Below, one piece after another: positions 53,271 to 62,458 of a stretch of 64,000 nucleotides of DNA. A program made the position numbers and the translations under genes. The notes under the pieces were generated by a model, which was given only the letters and a program-made list of their open reading frames with translations, did not search any database and was not told the origin of the DNA. Position 1 is the first letter of the stretch. Every line of letters begins with the position of its first letter. This DNA comes from Pseudomonas sp. TH41 (lineage in GTDB: Bacteria; Pseudomonadota; Gammaproteobacteria; Pseudomonadales; Pseudomonadaceae), in contig NZ_JAEKFH010000006.1 of NCBI RefSeq assembly GCF_016650695.1, forward strand, positions 434,001 through 498,000, read 5' to 3'.

Positions 53271-54617
53271 TTAGGTATGACTCGCTACCCCTCCCGCCCG
53301 GCCCTGATTTCCCTGCGGTTGTGCCTTCGTCACGCGCAACGTCCATAGCAGATAAACCCCTACCAGCCCGGCGGCCGACAGTGACAACATCCCAGCGCGA
53401 GGGTCGGTAAACCAAATCTCCATATTGGCCTTGAGCATCGGTGCAACGAAGCCACCGATATTTCCCATGGAGCCAATCAGAGCAATACCGCCTGCAGCAG
53501 CGACGCCACCCAAGTAACTGGTCGGAAGCGTCCAGAACAACGGTTGAACGGTCACGAAACCGGCGGCTGCAAAGCAGAAAGCCAGCAATACCGGAGCAAA
53601 ACTATTGAGCAACGCCGAGGCGGCAATGCCCAGCGCTGCCATGCTCAGCATGCACATCGCCATCTTCAGGTGCGACCCATGCCGGTCGGCATAACGCGTC
53701 ACAAAATACATGGCGATTGCGGCGCACAGCCAGGGTATCGAGATGAACATGCCCACCTTGAAACCGACAGTGGTACCCAACAGCTCCGCGATGCGCGTCG
53801 GCAAATAAAAGATGACCCCGTACACACTGACCTGAACGCTGAAATAGATCAGGATGAACTTCAGCACTCGCTTGTTGCTAACCAGCCCCAGCAGGCTATT
53901 CGGTCCATGGGCAAGCTTGAGCTTGTCTTCAGCCTTGAGCTCCTGGCTCAGCGCGGCTTTCTCCTCTTGGGTAAGCCAGTTGGCGTCCTGTGGCTTACTC
54001 TTGAGGTAGAACAGCGCAATGATTCCCACGATGACAGCGGCCAGGCCTTCAACCAGGAACATCCATTGCCAGTTGGTCAGGTTGAACATGCCATGCATTT
54101 CCAACAACCAACCAGACAACGGGCTGCCTAACATCAAGGCCAATGGCAGGCCAAAATAATAGATCCCGATGGCCTGACCGCGACGTTGGGCCGGAAACCA
54201 GTAAGTCAGATACAGGATGACACCTGGGGAAAACCCCGCTTCCGCCACTCCGAGCAGAAAACGCAGCACGTAAAACGTTGTTTCATCCCGGGTGAACATC
54301 ATGGCTGCTGATACCAGCCCCCAGGTGATCATGATCCGGCTGAGCCAGACTCTAGCACCGACCCGGTGCAACATGAGGTTGCTTGGGACTTCGAAGATCG
54401 CATAACCAATGAAGAAAATGCCGGCCCCCAGAGCGAAGGCGGCATTGCTCAAACCGATATCGGTTTGCAGGGCCGCCTTGGCGAAGCCAACGTTGGAGCG
54501 ATCGATCATCGCCAGGGCGAACATCAATGCGAGGAACGGCAACAGCTTCCAGCGACACTTGGCGAGAGCGCTCTCAATAGCTGCGGCATGCTTTGATCTT
54601 GTTGTATGTTTGGTCAT
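53271..54617 (-). CDS. MFS permease, anion:cation symporter family (second sugar-acid module)
   Basis: 448-residue, 12-helix carrier: LLPFLALMFALAMIDRSNVGFAKA-type helix 1 and NLMLHRVGARVWLSRIMI loop. ACS permeases of this kind carry galactarate, glucarate, galactonate and related acids. It follows the XylX-like gene on the same strand with 73 bp between, so both are one operon that faces away from the LysR gene. Imports the substrate of the UxaA/GarD-type dehydratase (inference). Confidence 0.9.
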   Translation of the reverse strand: MTKHTTRSKHAAAIESALAKCRWKLLPFLALMFALAMIDRSNVGFAKAALQTDIGLSNAAFALGAGIFFIGYAIFEVPSNLMLHRVGARVWLSRIMITWGLVSAAMMFTRDETTFYVLRFLLGVAEAGFSPGVILYLTYWFPAQRRGQAIGIYYFGLPLALMLGSPLSGWLLEMHGMFNLTNWQWMFLVEGLAAVIVGIIALFYLKSKPQDANWLTQEEKAALSQELKAEDKLKLAHGPNSLLGLVSNKRVLKFILIYFSVQVSVYGVIFYLPTRIAELLGTTVGFKVGMFISIPWLCAAIAMYFVTRYADRHGSHLKMAMCMLSMAALGIAASALLNSFAPVLLAFCFAAAGFVTVQPLFWTLPTSYLGGVAAAGGIALIGSMGNIGGFVAPMLKANMEIWFTDPRAGMLSLSAAGLVGVYLLWTLRVTKAQPQGNQGRAGGVASHT

Positions 54618-54690
54618 CGTTTTTGTACCTTGTTATTAGATGTCCAGCGACCACTGTGTTTTATCTGCCAGGACCTCTGGCAGAGGTAAA

Positions 54691-55887
54691 TCAGTGGAGC
54701 GATTTACCTGCCACCAGACCGCGAACGGCCAGGTTGCCCATCAATGCACGCAGGCCGAACGTCCATGGTGTGGCTTCATTGCTGGTGGTAACGCGGTTGT
54801 GCAGAACGCCCAACAGCGGACTGCCGATACTGACGCTATCGCCCTGTTTGTGGGTGAAGCCACTGCCCGGCTCTTCACGATCTTGCGTCGGGGCGAACAG
54901 CGTGCCGAGGAACAGCATGAAGCCGTCCGGGTACTGGTGATCACTGCCCACGGTCTGGGCCACCAACTCCAACGGGTCGCGACTGATCTGCTCCATCGAA
55001 CTGGTTCCGCGCAGAATGAAACCGTCATCACCCACGACGTCGAGGTCGACCACGCAGCGGCGCACATCATCCAGAGAGAAGCCTTCGTCGAACAGGCGAA
55101 TGAACGGACCGATGGCGCAAGACGCATTGTTGTCCTTGGCCTTGCTCAGCAGTAATGCGCTACGGCCTTCGAAGTCGCGCAGGTTGACGTCGTTGCCCAA
55201 GGTAGCGCCGTGTACCTGGCCACGGCTGTTAACCGCCAGTACGATTTCCGGCTCAGGGTTGTTCCATTTGGATTTGGGATGAATACCAATCTCACTGCCA
55301 CTGCCGACGGAAGCGAGGACCGGAGCCTTGGTGAATATCTCGGCGTCAGGGCCGATGCCCACTTCGAGATATTGCGACCAAAGACCTTGTTCTATCAACA
55401 CACCCTTTAGCCGGGCCGCTTCGGTCGAGCCGGGTTTGATCGAGCGCAGGTTGTCGCCGATAGCAGCCGTGACAAGGCTGCGTACACTCTCGGCCTTGGC
55501 GGCATCACCACCAGCCTGCTCTTCAATTACGCGTTCGATCATGCTGGAGGCAAACGTCACACCGGCGGCCTTGATCACCTGCAGGTCCGCCGGTGGCAGC
55601 AGAAAAGCTCTGGCGGGATCGGACTCCGCTCCTGTATTGGCCAACAACTCTTCCACACTGCCGATGTATCGGCCGCGAGCGCTGCGAACGGCCTCAAGCG
55701 GTGAGGCGCTTTCCAGCAGATCGCTCAGCGTTGCGAAATCCTGGGACAAATCAAACACACCATCGGCGCGCAGTACCACCGGCGATGGGCCTGCTGTCTC
55801 CCCCGGCACCCAGGCACGACCAATCAGGGTGCCTTGCAATCCGTCGATCGGAAGGGTGTTTTCACGCGTTAATTTCAGAGTGGGCAT
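54691..55887 (-). CDS. FAH-family 2-keto-3-deoxy-sugar-acid dehydratase (XylX-like)
   Basis: 398-residue fumarylacetoacetate hydrolase-superfamily protein. The length and arrangement (N-domain about 1-180, FAH core about 180-390 with KWNNPEPEIVLAVNSRG and NDVNLRDFEGRSALLLSKAKD) resemble XylX of the Caulobacter xylose route, which makes 2-oxoglutarate semialdehyde from 2-keto-3-deoxy-D-xylonate. The metal-ligand Glu pair PEPE is present. ATG 55887 is preferred; a TTG at 55899 is also in frame. With KGSADH next door it would supply the last but one step. Confidence 0.85.
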   Translation of the reverse strand: MPTLKLTRENTLPIDGLQGTLIGRAWVPGETAGPSPVVLRADGVFDLSQDFATLSDLLESASPLEAVRSARGRYIGSVEELLANTGAESDPARAFLLPPADLQVIKAAGVTFASSMIERVIEEQAGGDAAKAESVRSLVTAAIGDNLRSIKPGSTEAARLKGVLIEQGLWSQYLEVGIGPDAEIFTKAPVLASVGSGSEIGIHPKSKWNNPEPEIVLAVNSRGQVHGATLGNDVNLRDFEGRSALLLSKAKDNNASCAIGPFIRLFDEGFSLDDVRRCVVDLDVVGDDGFILRGTSSMEQISRDPLELVAQTVGSDHQYPDGFMLFLGTLFAPTQDREEPGSGFTHKQGDSVSIGSPLLGVLHNRVTTSNEATPWTFGLRALMGNLAVRGLVAGKSLH

Positions 55888-56008
55888 AAGGAGATCCAAG
55901 TCAATTCAGTGACGACTGGGTAAAAACTAGTGGACTTGGTTGATAAATCCCAATGACATATTCTCAGCATTTGATATCTTTTCGTTATCGACCAGGTTGA
56001 GCACCCTT

Positions 56009-56968
56009 ATGGAAAACGACGAAATTTCATACGCCAGCGTCAGCAAATGGCTCAAGATCAAGCATCTGATGCTGGTCGACACGCTGGCCAAGACCCGCAA
56101 TATGCATACCACCGCCGAGCTGATGAACCTGACTCAGCCAGCCATCAGCAAGATGCTGCGTGACATCGAGCTGTTGTTCGGTTTTGCCTTGTTTGAACGG
56201 CAAACCCGCAACATGGCGTTGACTGAACTAGGCGAGTTCGTTGTCCGCTATGCCCGGATGACGTTGGACGACACACAATCATTCGTCGATCAACTCAATA
56301 AACTGCGCAAAGGTGGACATGGCCATTTGAAAGTCGGCGCGATTTTCGCCGCGACCTCAGTCGTGCTGCCCGAAGCCATCACCCGGATCAAGCTGGACCG
56401 CCCCCTGCTGTCCATCGAAGTGATAGAGCAAACCAGTAATCAATTGCTGGAAATGCTTGAGCATAAAAAACTCGATTTGATCATTGCCCGCTACACGGAC
56501 GAACGTTATCAGCAACCGTTCGAATTTCGTGCGCTAGGGCCTGAGCCCTTTTGCCTGGTGGTCAACAGTCGCCATCCCCTTGCGCAGTTAGACGAGGTGG
56601 CAATCGAACAACTCAGCGATTGGCCTTGGGTCATGTATCCCTTCAACGCCCCCATCCGTCGCCGGATGGAAAGCGCTTTCACCGAATTCAATATGCGCAC
56701 GCCTACCAACACGGTCGAAACCATCTCAATGCCAACCTTTCTGCAACTCCTGCAATCGGGACCGATGCTCGCTCTGTTGCCCGAATCCATGGTCCAGTCG
56801 CAGGTTCAGAGTGGCTTGCTCAAAGTGCTCAACACGCCGTTCAAAGTCGAGCCTCAGGACTACGGCATCATCACGCGCAAGGATGAACCGCTGAGCGAAG
56901 CTGCCCGCGAATTTGCCGATACCTTGCTGGAGTTCGCCAGGCTGCGACGGGAAGCTGGCGACAGATGA
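56009..56968 (+). CDS. LysR-family regulator, GbpR-like
   Basis: 319 residues: HTH at about 10-70 (LVDTLAKTRNMHTTAELMNLTQPAISKMLRDIELLFG) and effector domain at about 95-305. Type and wording match the GbpR group that controls sugar-acid and galactose genes. Start ATG 56009 (MENDEISYAS); the frame is open to 55940. Placed between the XylX-like/MFS operon (minus) and the dehydratase/KGSADH operon (plus), so it can control both. Confidence 0.9.
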   Translation: MENDEISYASVSKWLKIKHLMLVDTLAKTRNMHTTAELMNLTQPAISKMLRDIELLFGFALFERQTRNMALTELGEFVVRYARMTLDDTQSFVDQLNKLRKGGHGHLKVGAIFAATSVVLPEAITRIKLDRPLLSIEVIEQTSNQLLEMLEHKKLDLIIARYTDERYQQPFEFRALGPEPFCLVVNSRHPLAQLDEVAIEQLSDWPWVMYPFNAPIRRRMESAFTEFNMRTPTNTVETISMPTFLQLLQSGPMLALLPESMVQSQVQSGLLKVLNTPFKVEPQDYGIITRKDEPLSEAAREFADTLLEFARLRREAGDR

Positions 56969-57134
56969 GGACGATGTTTCAGTGAATATCGCCGGAACAA
57001 ATGAGAAAAAGTTATCGATCAATCCAAAGGTCTCATTAGGCAGCACTGTCCGGTGACTCTTATAGTGCAGCAACAAAGGTATGGCGCGGCCCGTTCGCCA
57101 GCGACCTCCCACGCTCATAGCCAGAGAGTTTCCG

Positions 57135-58682
57135 ATGGAATTGATTATGAAAACCGGTGCAGCCGCCGTCCTGCGCCTCAATCCTCTGGACGATGTCTTG
57201 ATCGCCCGCCGGCCGTTGTTGTCGGGTGAAGTACTCGAACAGGAAGGCGTAACCGTGCGCCAACCGGTGCCCGCCGGTCACAAGATTGCCTCACGCCGTG
57301 TCGAGGCGGGCCAACCCTTGCGTCGTTATGGGCAGATCATCGGATTTGCGACCGAGGTTATCGAGGCGGGTGATCACGTGCATGTGCACAACCTGACCAT
57401 GGGCGATTTCGCCCGCGACTATGCCTTCAGCCTCGATGTGAAACCCGACAAGCCCTTGAACGATGAGCCTGTGTTCATGGGTATCGTGCGCCCGGATGGT
57501 CGTGTGGCTACGCGAAATTACATCGGTATCCTGACCTCTGTGAATTGCTCGGCCACCGTGGCCCGCGCCATTGCCGACCACTTCCGACGGGACATTAACC
57601 CTGGCGCGTTACTGGCGTACCCGGCAGTCGATGGCGTGGTCGCGCTGACCCATTCTGCCGGTTGCGCCATGGACTCCGCAGGCGAAGGCCTGGCGCTGTT
57701 GCGCCGAACATTGGCAGGCTACGCAACTCATGCCAACTTCGCCTCGGTGCTGGTGATCGGACTGGGCTGCGAAACCAACCAGATCGAAGGGTTACTCAGC
57801 ACCCAGGGTCTGAGCAGGAGCAATACACTGCGCACCTTCAGCATTCAGGACAGCGGCGGCACCTCTAAAGCCATTGCCAGCGGCATTGCCCAGGTCAAGG
57901 AATTGCTTGAGGAGGCCAACCAGGTCAAGCGCGAACCCGTCAGTGCCAAACACCTGATCATAGGGTTGCAATGTGGCGGCTCGGATGGTTATTCAGGTAT
58001 CACGGCCAACCCTGCCCTGGGCAATGCAGTGGACCGCCTGGTCGCCTGTGGCGGTACGGCCATCCTTTCCGAAACTCCGGAAATCTATGGTGCCGAACAC
58101 CTGTTGACCCGCCGAGCGGTCAACCGCGAGGTGGGCGAAAAACTCATCGCACGAATCCATTGGTGGGAGGCGTACTGCGAACGCATGGGCGCAGAACTCA
58201 ACAACAACCCATCGGCTGGCAACAAGGTCGGTGGGTTGACCACCATCCTTGAAAAGTCACTGGGCGCCGTCGCCAAAGCAGGTTCCAGCAACCTGGTCGA
58301 TGTTTATGAGTATGCCCAAGTGGTTAGCGCGAAAGGTTTGGTGTTCATGGACACCCCTGGTTACGACCCGGTATCGGCCACAGGTCAGGTGGCTGGTGGC
58401 GCCAACCTGATTGCCTTCACCACAGGACGTGGCTCTGCCTATGGGTGTGCTCCCTCTCCGTCGATCAAACTTGCGACCAATACAGCGCTGTGGAACCGCC
58501 AGCGCGAGGATATGGACATCAACTGCGGCGAGATCGCTGAAGACACCATGTCCATCGAAGAATGCGGTGAAGCCATCTTCAAGCTCATGCTGCGCATCGC
58601 TTCGGGCGAACGCAGCATGAGCGAGCAGCACGGTTACGGTCAGAACGAATTCGTGCCATGGCAGATCGGTGCCGTCACCTGA
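57135..58682 (+). CDS. UxaA/GarD-family sugar-acid dehydratase
   Basis: 515 residues: N-terminal SAF domain (about 5-100; DDVLIARRPLLSGEVL and DHVHVHNLTMGDF) and the large D-galactarate dehydratase/altronate hydrolase domain (about 120-510; RPDGRVATRNYIGI, HSAGCAMDS, LQCGGSDGYSGITANPALG, GNKVGGLTTILEKSLGAVAKAG). Iron-dependent. Galactarate dehydratase has 523 residues. The downstream genes are for a five-carbon 2-keto-3-deoxy acid, so the substrate may be a pentonate rather than galactarate (inference). ATG 57135 (MELIMKTG) is preferred over 57081. KGSADH follows 79 bp later. Confidence 0.88.
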   Translation: MELIMKTGAAAVLRLNPLDDVLIARRPLLSGEVLEQEGVTVRQPVPAGHKIASRRVEAGQPLRRYGQIIGFATEVIEAGDHVHVHNLTMGDFARDYAFSLDVKPDKPLNDEPVFMGIVRPDGRVATRNYIGILTSVNCSATVARAIADHFRRDINPGALLAYPAVDGVVALTHSAGCAMDSAGEGLALLRRTLAGYATHANFASVLVIGLGCETNQIEGLLSTQGLSRSNTLRTFSIQDSGGTSKAIASGIAQVKELLEEANQVKREPVSAKHLIIGLQCGGSDGYSGITANPALGNAVDRLVACGGTAILSETPEIYGAEHLLTRRAVNREVGEKLIARIHWWEAYCERMGAELNNNPSAGNKVGGLTTILEKSLGAVAKAGSSNLVDVYEYAQVVSAKGLVFMDTPGYDPVSATGQVAGGANLIAFTTGRGSAYGCAPSPSIKLATNTALWNRQREDMDINCGEIAEDTMSIEECGEAIFKLMLRIASGERSMSEQHGYGQNEFVPWQIGAVT

Positions 58683-58761
58683 ATTGACGGTGCCTGTTCT
58701 CCTTCCTTAATGCCCCGACATCCCCGCAAAGGGGATTCGAACACCCCTTTCTGGAGCCACA

Positions 58762-60342
58762 ATGTTCACGATTATCGGCCATAACTACATCGGCGGTCAG
58801 CGCGCCGCTGCCGGCACCATCATCGTCAAAAGTGTTGATGCCAGCACGGGCGAACAACTGCCTTACAGTTTCCACCAGGCCACTTTTGAAGAGGTCGACC
58901 GTGCCGCATTGGCGGCCGCTGGTGCCTATCCGGTCTACCGCAGCCTGAGCGCAGCCAAACGTGCCGAGTTCCTCGACGCCATCGCCGACGAACTGGACGC
59001 CCTTGGCGATGACTTTGTCGCGCTGGTCTGCCGCGAAACGGCGTTACCCGCCGCACGCATTCAAGGCGAGCGCGGCCGCACCAGCGGCCAGATGCGTTTG
59101 TTCGCCAAGGTGCTGCGTCGCGGTGATTTCTATGGGGCGCGCATCGATCAGGCACTGCCTGAGCGCAAACCTCTGCCGCGTCCGGACCTGCGTCAGTACC
59201 GCATCGGCCTCGGACCGGTTGCCGTGTTTGGCGCCAGTAACTTTCCCCTGGCATTTTCCACCGCCGGTGGCGACACCGCGTCGGCGCTGGCCGCTGGTTG
59301 TCCGGTGGTATTCAAGGCCCACAGCGGCCACATGGCCACCGCCGAACTGGTCGCCGATGCAATCATCCGTGCCGCCGAAAAAACCGGCATGCCGGCCGGT
59401 GTGTTCAACATGATCTACGGCGGCGGGGTTGGCGGGGCGTTGGTCAAGCACCCGGCGATTCAGGCGGTCGGCTTTACCGGTTCGCTCAAGGGTGGCCGAG
59501 CGTTGTGCGACATGGCAGCAACACGTCCACAGCCAATCCCGGTGTTCGCCGAGATGTCGAGCATCAACCCGGTGATTGTTTTGCCGCAGGCGCTGGACGC
59601 TCGGGCAGAAACCGTCGCCCGCGACCTGACGGCGTCGGTGGTTCAGGGCTGCGGTCAGTTCTGCACCAATCCGGGTCTGGTAATCGGCCTTCGTTCGCCG
59701 CAGTTCAGCGCATTCGTGCAGCAGGTGGCCGGGCTGATGGGGGATCAACCGGCGCAAACCATGCTCAACGCCGGGACCTTGGGCAGTTACGGCGAAGGTC
59801 TGCAAAAACTGCTTGCTCATCCGGGCATCGAGCATCTGGCCGGTAGCCCGCAACAAGGCAATCAGGCCCAGCCGCAACTGTTCAAGGCCGATGTCAGCCT
59901 GCTGCTCAATGGCGATGAAGTGTTGCAGGAAGAAGTGTTTGGCCCGACCACGGTGGTCGTCGAAGTGGCCGATCAGGCGCAACTCAGTGCCGCGTTGAAC
60001 GGCCTGCACGGCCAGTTGACGGCGACCATCATTGGCGAACCGGCGGATTTCGCGCAGTTCGGCGAGCTGACGGCGTTGCTGGAGCAGAAGGTTGGGCGGA
60101 TCCTGCTCAACGGTTATCCGACCGGTGTGGAAGTCTGCGATTCGATGGTGCATGGCGGGCCGTATCCGGCGACCTCCGATGCGCGCGGCACCTCGGTGGG
60201 CACCCTGGCCATCGACCGTTTCCTGCGGCCAGTGTGCTTCCAGAACTTCCCGGATACATTGCTGCCCGATGCCTTGAAAGATGCCAACCCTCTGGGAATC
60301 TCACGCCTGGTCAATGGGCAGTCCGTCGGCGTTAGCCAGTAA
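58762..60342 (+). CDS. 2-oxoglutarate semialdehyde dehydrogenase, copy 2
   Basis: 526-residue aldehyde dehydrogenase nearly identical to copy 1 at 8077-9657: same Asn160, Lys185, Glu264 and Cys301. Differences cluster in the first residues (MFTII against MTQIL), a few conservative changes in the middle and the last 20 residues. The DNA is also very similar through the coding part, while the upstream sequences are unrelated, so a gene-sized duplication or conversion took place. Last gene of the dehydratase operon; an inverted repeat (GCGAAGAGCC/GGCTCTTCGC, 60359-60385) follows the stop. Confidence 0.94.
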   Translation: MFTIIGHNYIGGQRAAAGTIIVKSVDASTGEQLPYSFHQATFEEVDRAALAAAGAYPVYRSLSAAKRAEFLDAIADELDALGDDFVALVCRETALPAARIQGERGRTSGQMRLFAKVLRRGDFYGARIDQALPERKPLPRPDLRQYRIGLGPVAVFGASNFPLAFSTAGGDTASALAAGCPVVFKAHSGHMATAELVADAIIRAAEKTGMPAGVFNMIYGGGVGGALVKHPAIQAVGFTGSLKGGRALCDMAATRPQPIPVFAEMSSINPVIVLPQALDARAETVARDLTASVVQGCGQFCTNPGLVIGLRSPQFSAFVQQVAGLMGDQPAQTMLNAGTLGSYGEGLQKLLAHPGIEHLAGSPQQGNQAQPQLFKADVSLLLNGDEVLQEEVFGPTTVVVEVADQAQLSAALNGLHGQLTATIIGEPADFAQFGELTALLEQKVGRILLNGYPTGVEVCDSMVHGGPYPATSDARGTSVGTLAIDRFLRPVCFQNFPDTLLPDALKDANPLGISRLVNGQSVGVSQ

Positions 60343-60358
60343 GATTCCCGGTTCAAAC

Positions 60359-60385
60359 GCGAAGAGCCTGTCATGGGCTCTTCGC
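60359..60385. terminator. Hairpin between KGSADH copy 2 and the disrupted ATPase gene
   Basis: 10-bp arms GCGAAGAGCC/GGCTCTTCGC with a 7-nt loop; followed by TCAATTT. It lies 16 bp after the dehydrogenase stop. Confidence 0.75.
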
Positions 60386-60391
60386 TCAATT

Positions 60392-61892
60392 TCAGACACC
60401 CATCAGATAACCGGGTGCTGTTTTCATTCCCGATGCCGGCGTGTGCGTGAATTGCGTTTGATTACGCGACAAATGACTAGCCTTCAACAATTCCCGGGTG
60501 TAAGCCGAGCGTGGTGCACTGAACAGCGCGTGTGCGTCGCCCTGTTCTACGATGCGGCCATGCTGCATAACGACTAACCGGTCGGCTAAATCTTCCATCA
60601 CCGCAAGATCGTGGCCGATGAAAATCAGGGTCAGGTTGCGTCTTCGTTTGATGTCCATAATCAGGTCGAGAATTTGATTGCGTACCGTCGCATCAAGTGC
60701 CGACACCGGTTCATCACAGACCAATACCTTGGGCGCCAGCGCCAGAGCCCGAGCAATCACTACGCGTTGTCGTTGGCCACCTGACAGTTGATGGGGGTAG
60801 CGCTGCAATATCTCTTTATTCAGGCCGACATCGTTAAGCAAATCGGCACAATACGACGGTAAGTCGCTGATGAGCGCAAGCGTGCCGCGCTGATGAATCT
60901 GCACGGCTTCGAGTAACGCCTGCAAGATATTGTGGCGAGGATTGAGGCTGCCAGCGGTGTCCTGAAAAATGTACTGGCAGGTCCGCGCAAACTCTTCGCG
61001 AGCGGGCGGATTGGCCGGGTCGATCCGGCACACTTCAATACTGCCTGTGCTGGGCGTGATCAACCCCATGATGGCCTTGGCCAGGGTGCTTTTGCCGGAC
61101 CCTGACTCTCCGGCGATACCCAGTGTGCTGCCTGCCGGCACTTGCAGATCAATGTCATGCAGCACCCGTTTGCGGTGGCGGCCGTTACCGTAATCGACGC
61201 TGACTCCGGCCAGACTCACCGCAGGCAGTGGTAGACCTTCCACGTTGTATTTCTGCCTGCCACCGGACAACCGGCGCCTATGGGCGGTGGTCAGTGTGCG
61301 CGTATAGTCATGCTGCGGATCGTTGAGAATCGCCTGGGCCGTGCCTTGCTCCAACAGATCACCATTGCACATCACCGCGACCCGATCGGCCATGGCCAGC
61401 GACATGGCAATCATCGCTCGTTGCTGTTGGCCACCCGACAGCTCGAATGGAAACCGTGTGAGTTGACGCGAAAGTTCAGGCAAGCCCACTTCACTCAGCA
61501 GCTGTATAGCAAGCTGCTTGCGTTCTTCGCGGCTGAGTTTCTGCTCGACCGGCATCGCTTCGATGATTTGTGCACCGAGGGTCATCAATGGATTGAGTGA
61601 AGTCATGGGATCTTGGAAGATGATCGCTATTTCGCGACCCCGAATTTTGCGCTAGCCGTTGGCGTCCATCTGTGCCAGGTCCATATCGCGATAGCGCAGG
61701 GCACCAGCAACCTGCGGAGAATCCGGCAACAAACCCAGCGCAGCCAGGGCGGTCAACGACTTGCCGCTGCCGGACTCGCCGATCACCCCCAGGCACTTCG
61801 CCGGGATGGATATCGAAGGAAATGTGGTTTACCACCGTTTTGTTGCCGTAACGAATGCTCAGATCACGGATGGACAGCAGGGGCCCGGACAT
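60392..61892 (-). pseudogene. Disrupted fused dipeptide ABC ATPase (DppD-DppF type)
   Basis: The gene starts at ATG 61892 (MSGPLLSIRDLSIRYGNKTV...) and reads well to HPGEV. There one extra base near 61791-61795 shifts the frame out of Walker A (the next frame gives LGVIGESGSGKS). The restored frame then meets an in-frame TAG at 61652-61654, just before the KIRGREIAIIFQDPMTSLNP block. From 61606 down the frame is open for 404 residues and includes a whole second ABC domain (Walker A GESGSGKS, LSGGQRQRVVIARAL, VLVCDEPVSALD). With two independent lesions the first domain cannot be made, so this is a pseudogene unless the 404-residue part is used alone. Confidence 0.88.
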
Positions 61893-61905
61893 AGCTGATT
61901 CCTAT

Positions 61906-62286
61906 TTAATGATTGCGTGCAAGGCGTGGGTCAAGCCACAGGTGGAGGACGGCGGTGGCGATATTGACCAGTACTACAAGCAGTGTGCGGCCCGTGGTGC
62001 ATTGCAGATGATCGCGGAAAATCGGTTCTCCGACGTTGTGGCAGCGCAAACCCTGCGCTTCTTCAAGGATCATCTTGTTGCCCAGCAAACCATGTCGGCC
62101 GGGATGGCAACCAGTTGCTATAGAGGCTGAACTAACGCGGGTGGTGGAAGGAAATACCGCACGGGCGTCAGCAAACCAGGACGCCTCTTTTGCTAGTGCG
62201 GTAAGGGTCGGGCTGCTGTCGGGAAGTATTAAGTCTCGACGCAGACTGTCACACATAATGAGGATGCAGCGTTATATATTTTTCAT
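61906..62286 (-). pseudogene. Chimeric remnant: phosphodiesterase N-terminus joined to ABC permease C-terminus
   Basis: Read from ATG 62286 the product is MKNI, stop (TAA), RCILIMCDSLRRDL and on to HNVGEPIFRDHLQ. This is the N-terminal third of an alkaline-phosphatase-superfamily enzyme, with metal Asp in MCDS and nucleophile Thr in FPSTTRVSSASIATG. At about 61998-62010 the homology changes abruptly to a permease tail (VLVNIATAVLHLWLDPRLA), ending 13 bp before the disrupted ATPase gene. A deletion evidently fused the two genes and removed the binding protein and one permease or more. Confidence 0.8.
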
Positions 62287-62368
62287 ATGAAAAATCATCG
62301 CTTTTTAATATTTCAGGTGTGTGACAGTTACTTAATTTAATTTTCTATAAGTTTGTTTCAGCAGAAAA

Positions 62369-62398
62369 AGCGAAGTCCTTTTTTATTAAGGCTTCGCT
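62369..62398 (-). terminator. Terminator of the phosphonoacetate hydrolase gene
   Basis: AGCGAAG/CTTCGCT plus CCTT/AAGG inner pairs; on the minus strand it is followed by TTTTT. It lies 60 bp after the phnA stop. Confidence 0.8.
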
Positions 62399-62458
62399 CA
62401 TTATCATTTGCGTTCGGTAAATAATTTAACGCTGATTTTGTGTCGCTTTGTGATGTTG

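Noticed and set aside
60392..61606. Intact 404-residue ABC ATPase gene
   Set aside because: It begins in the middle of the first ABC domain, without Walker A or ribosome site; upstream sequence in the other frame and beyond the stop clearly continues the same protein, so it is part of a pseudogene.
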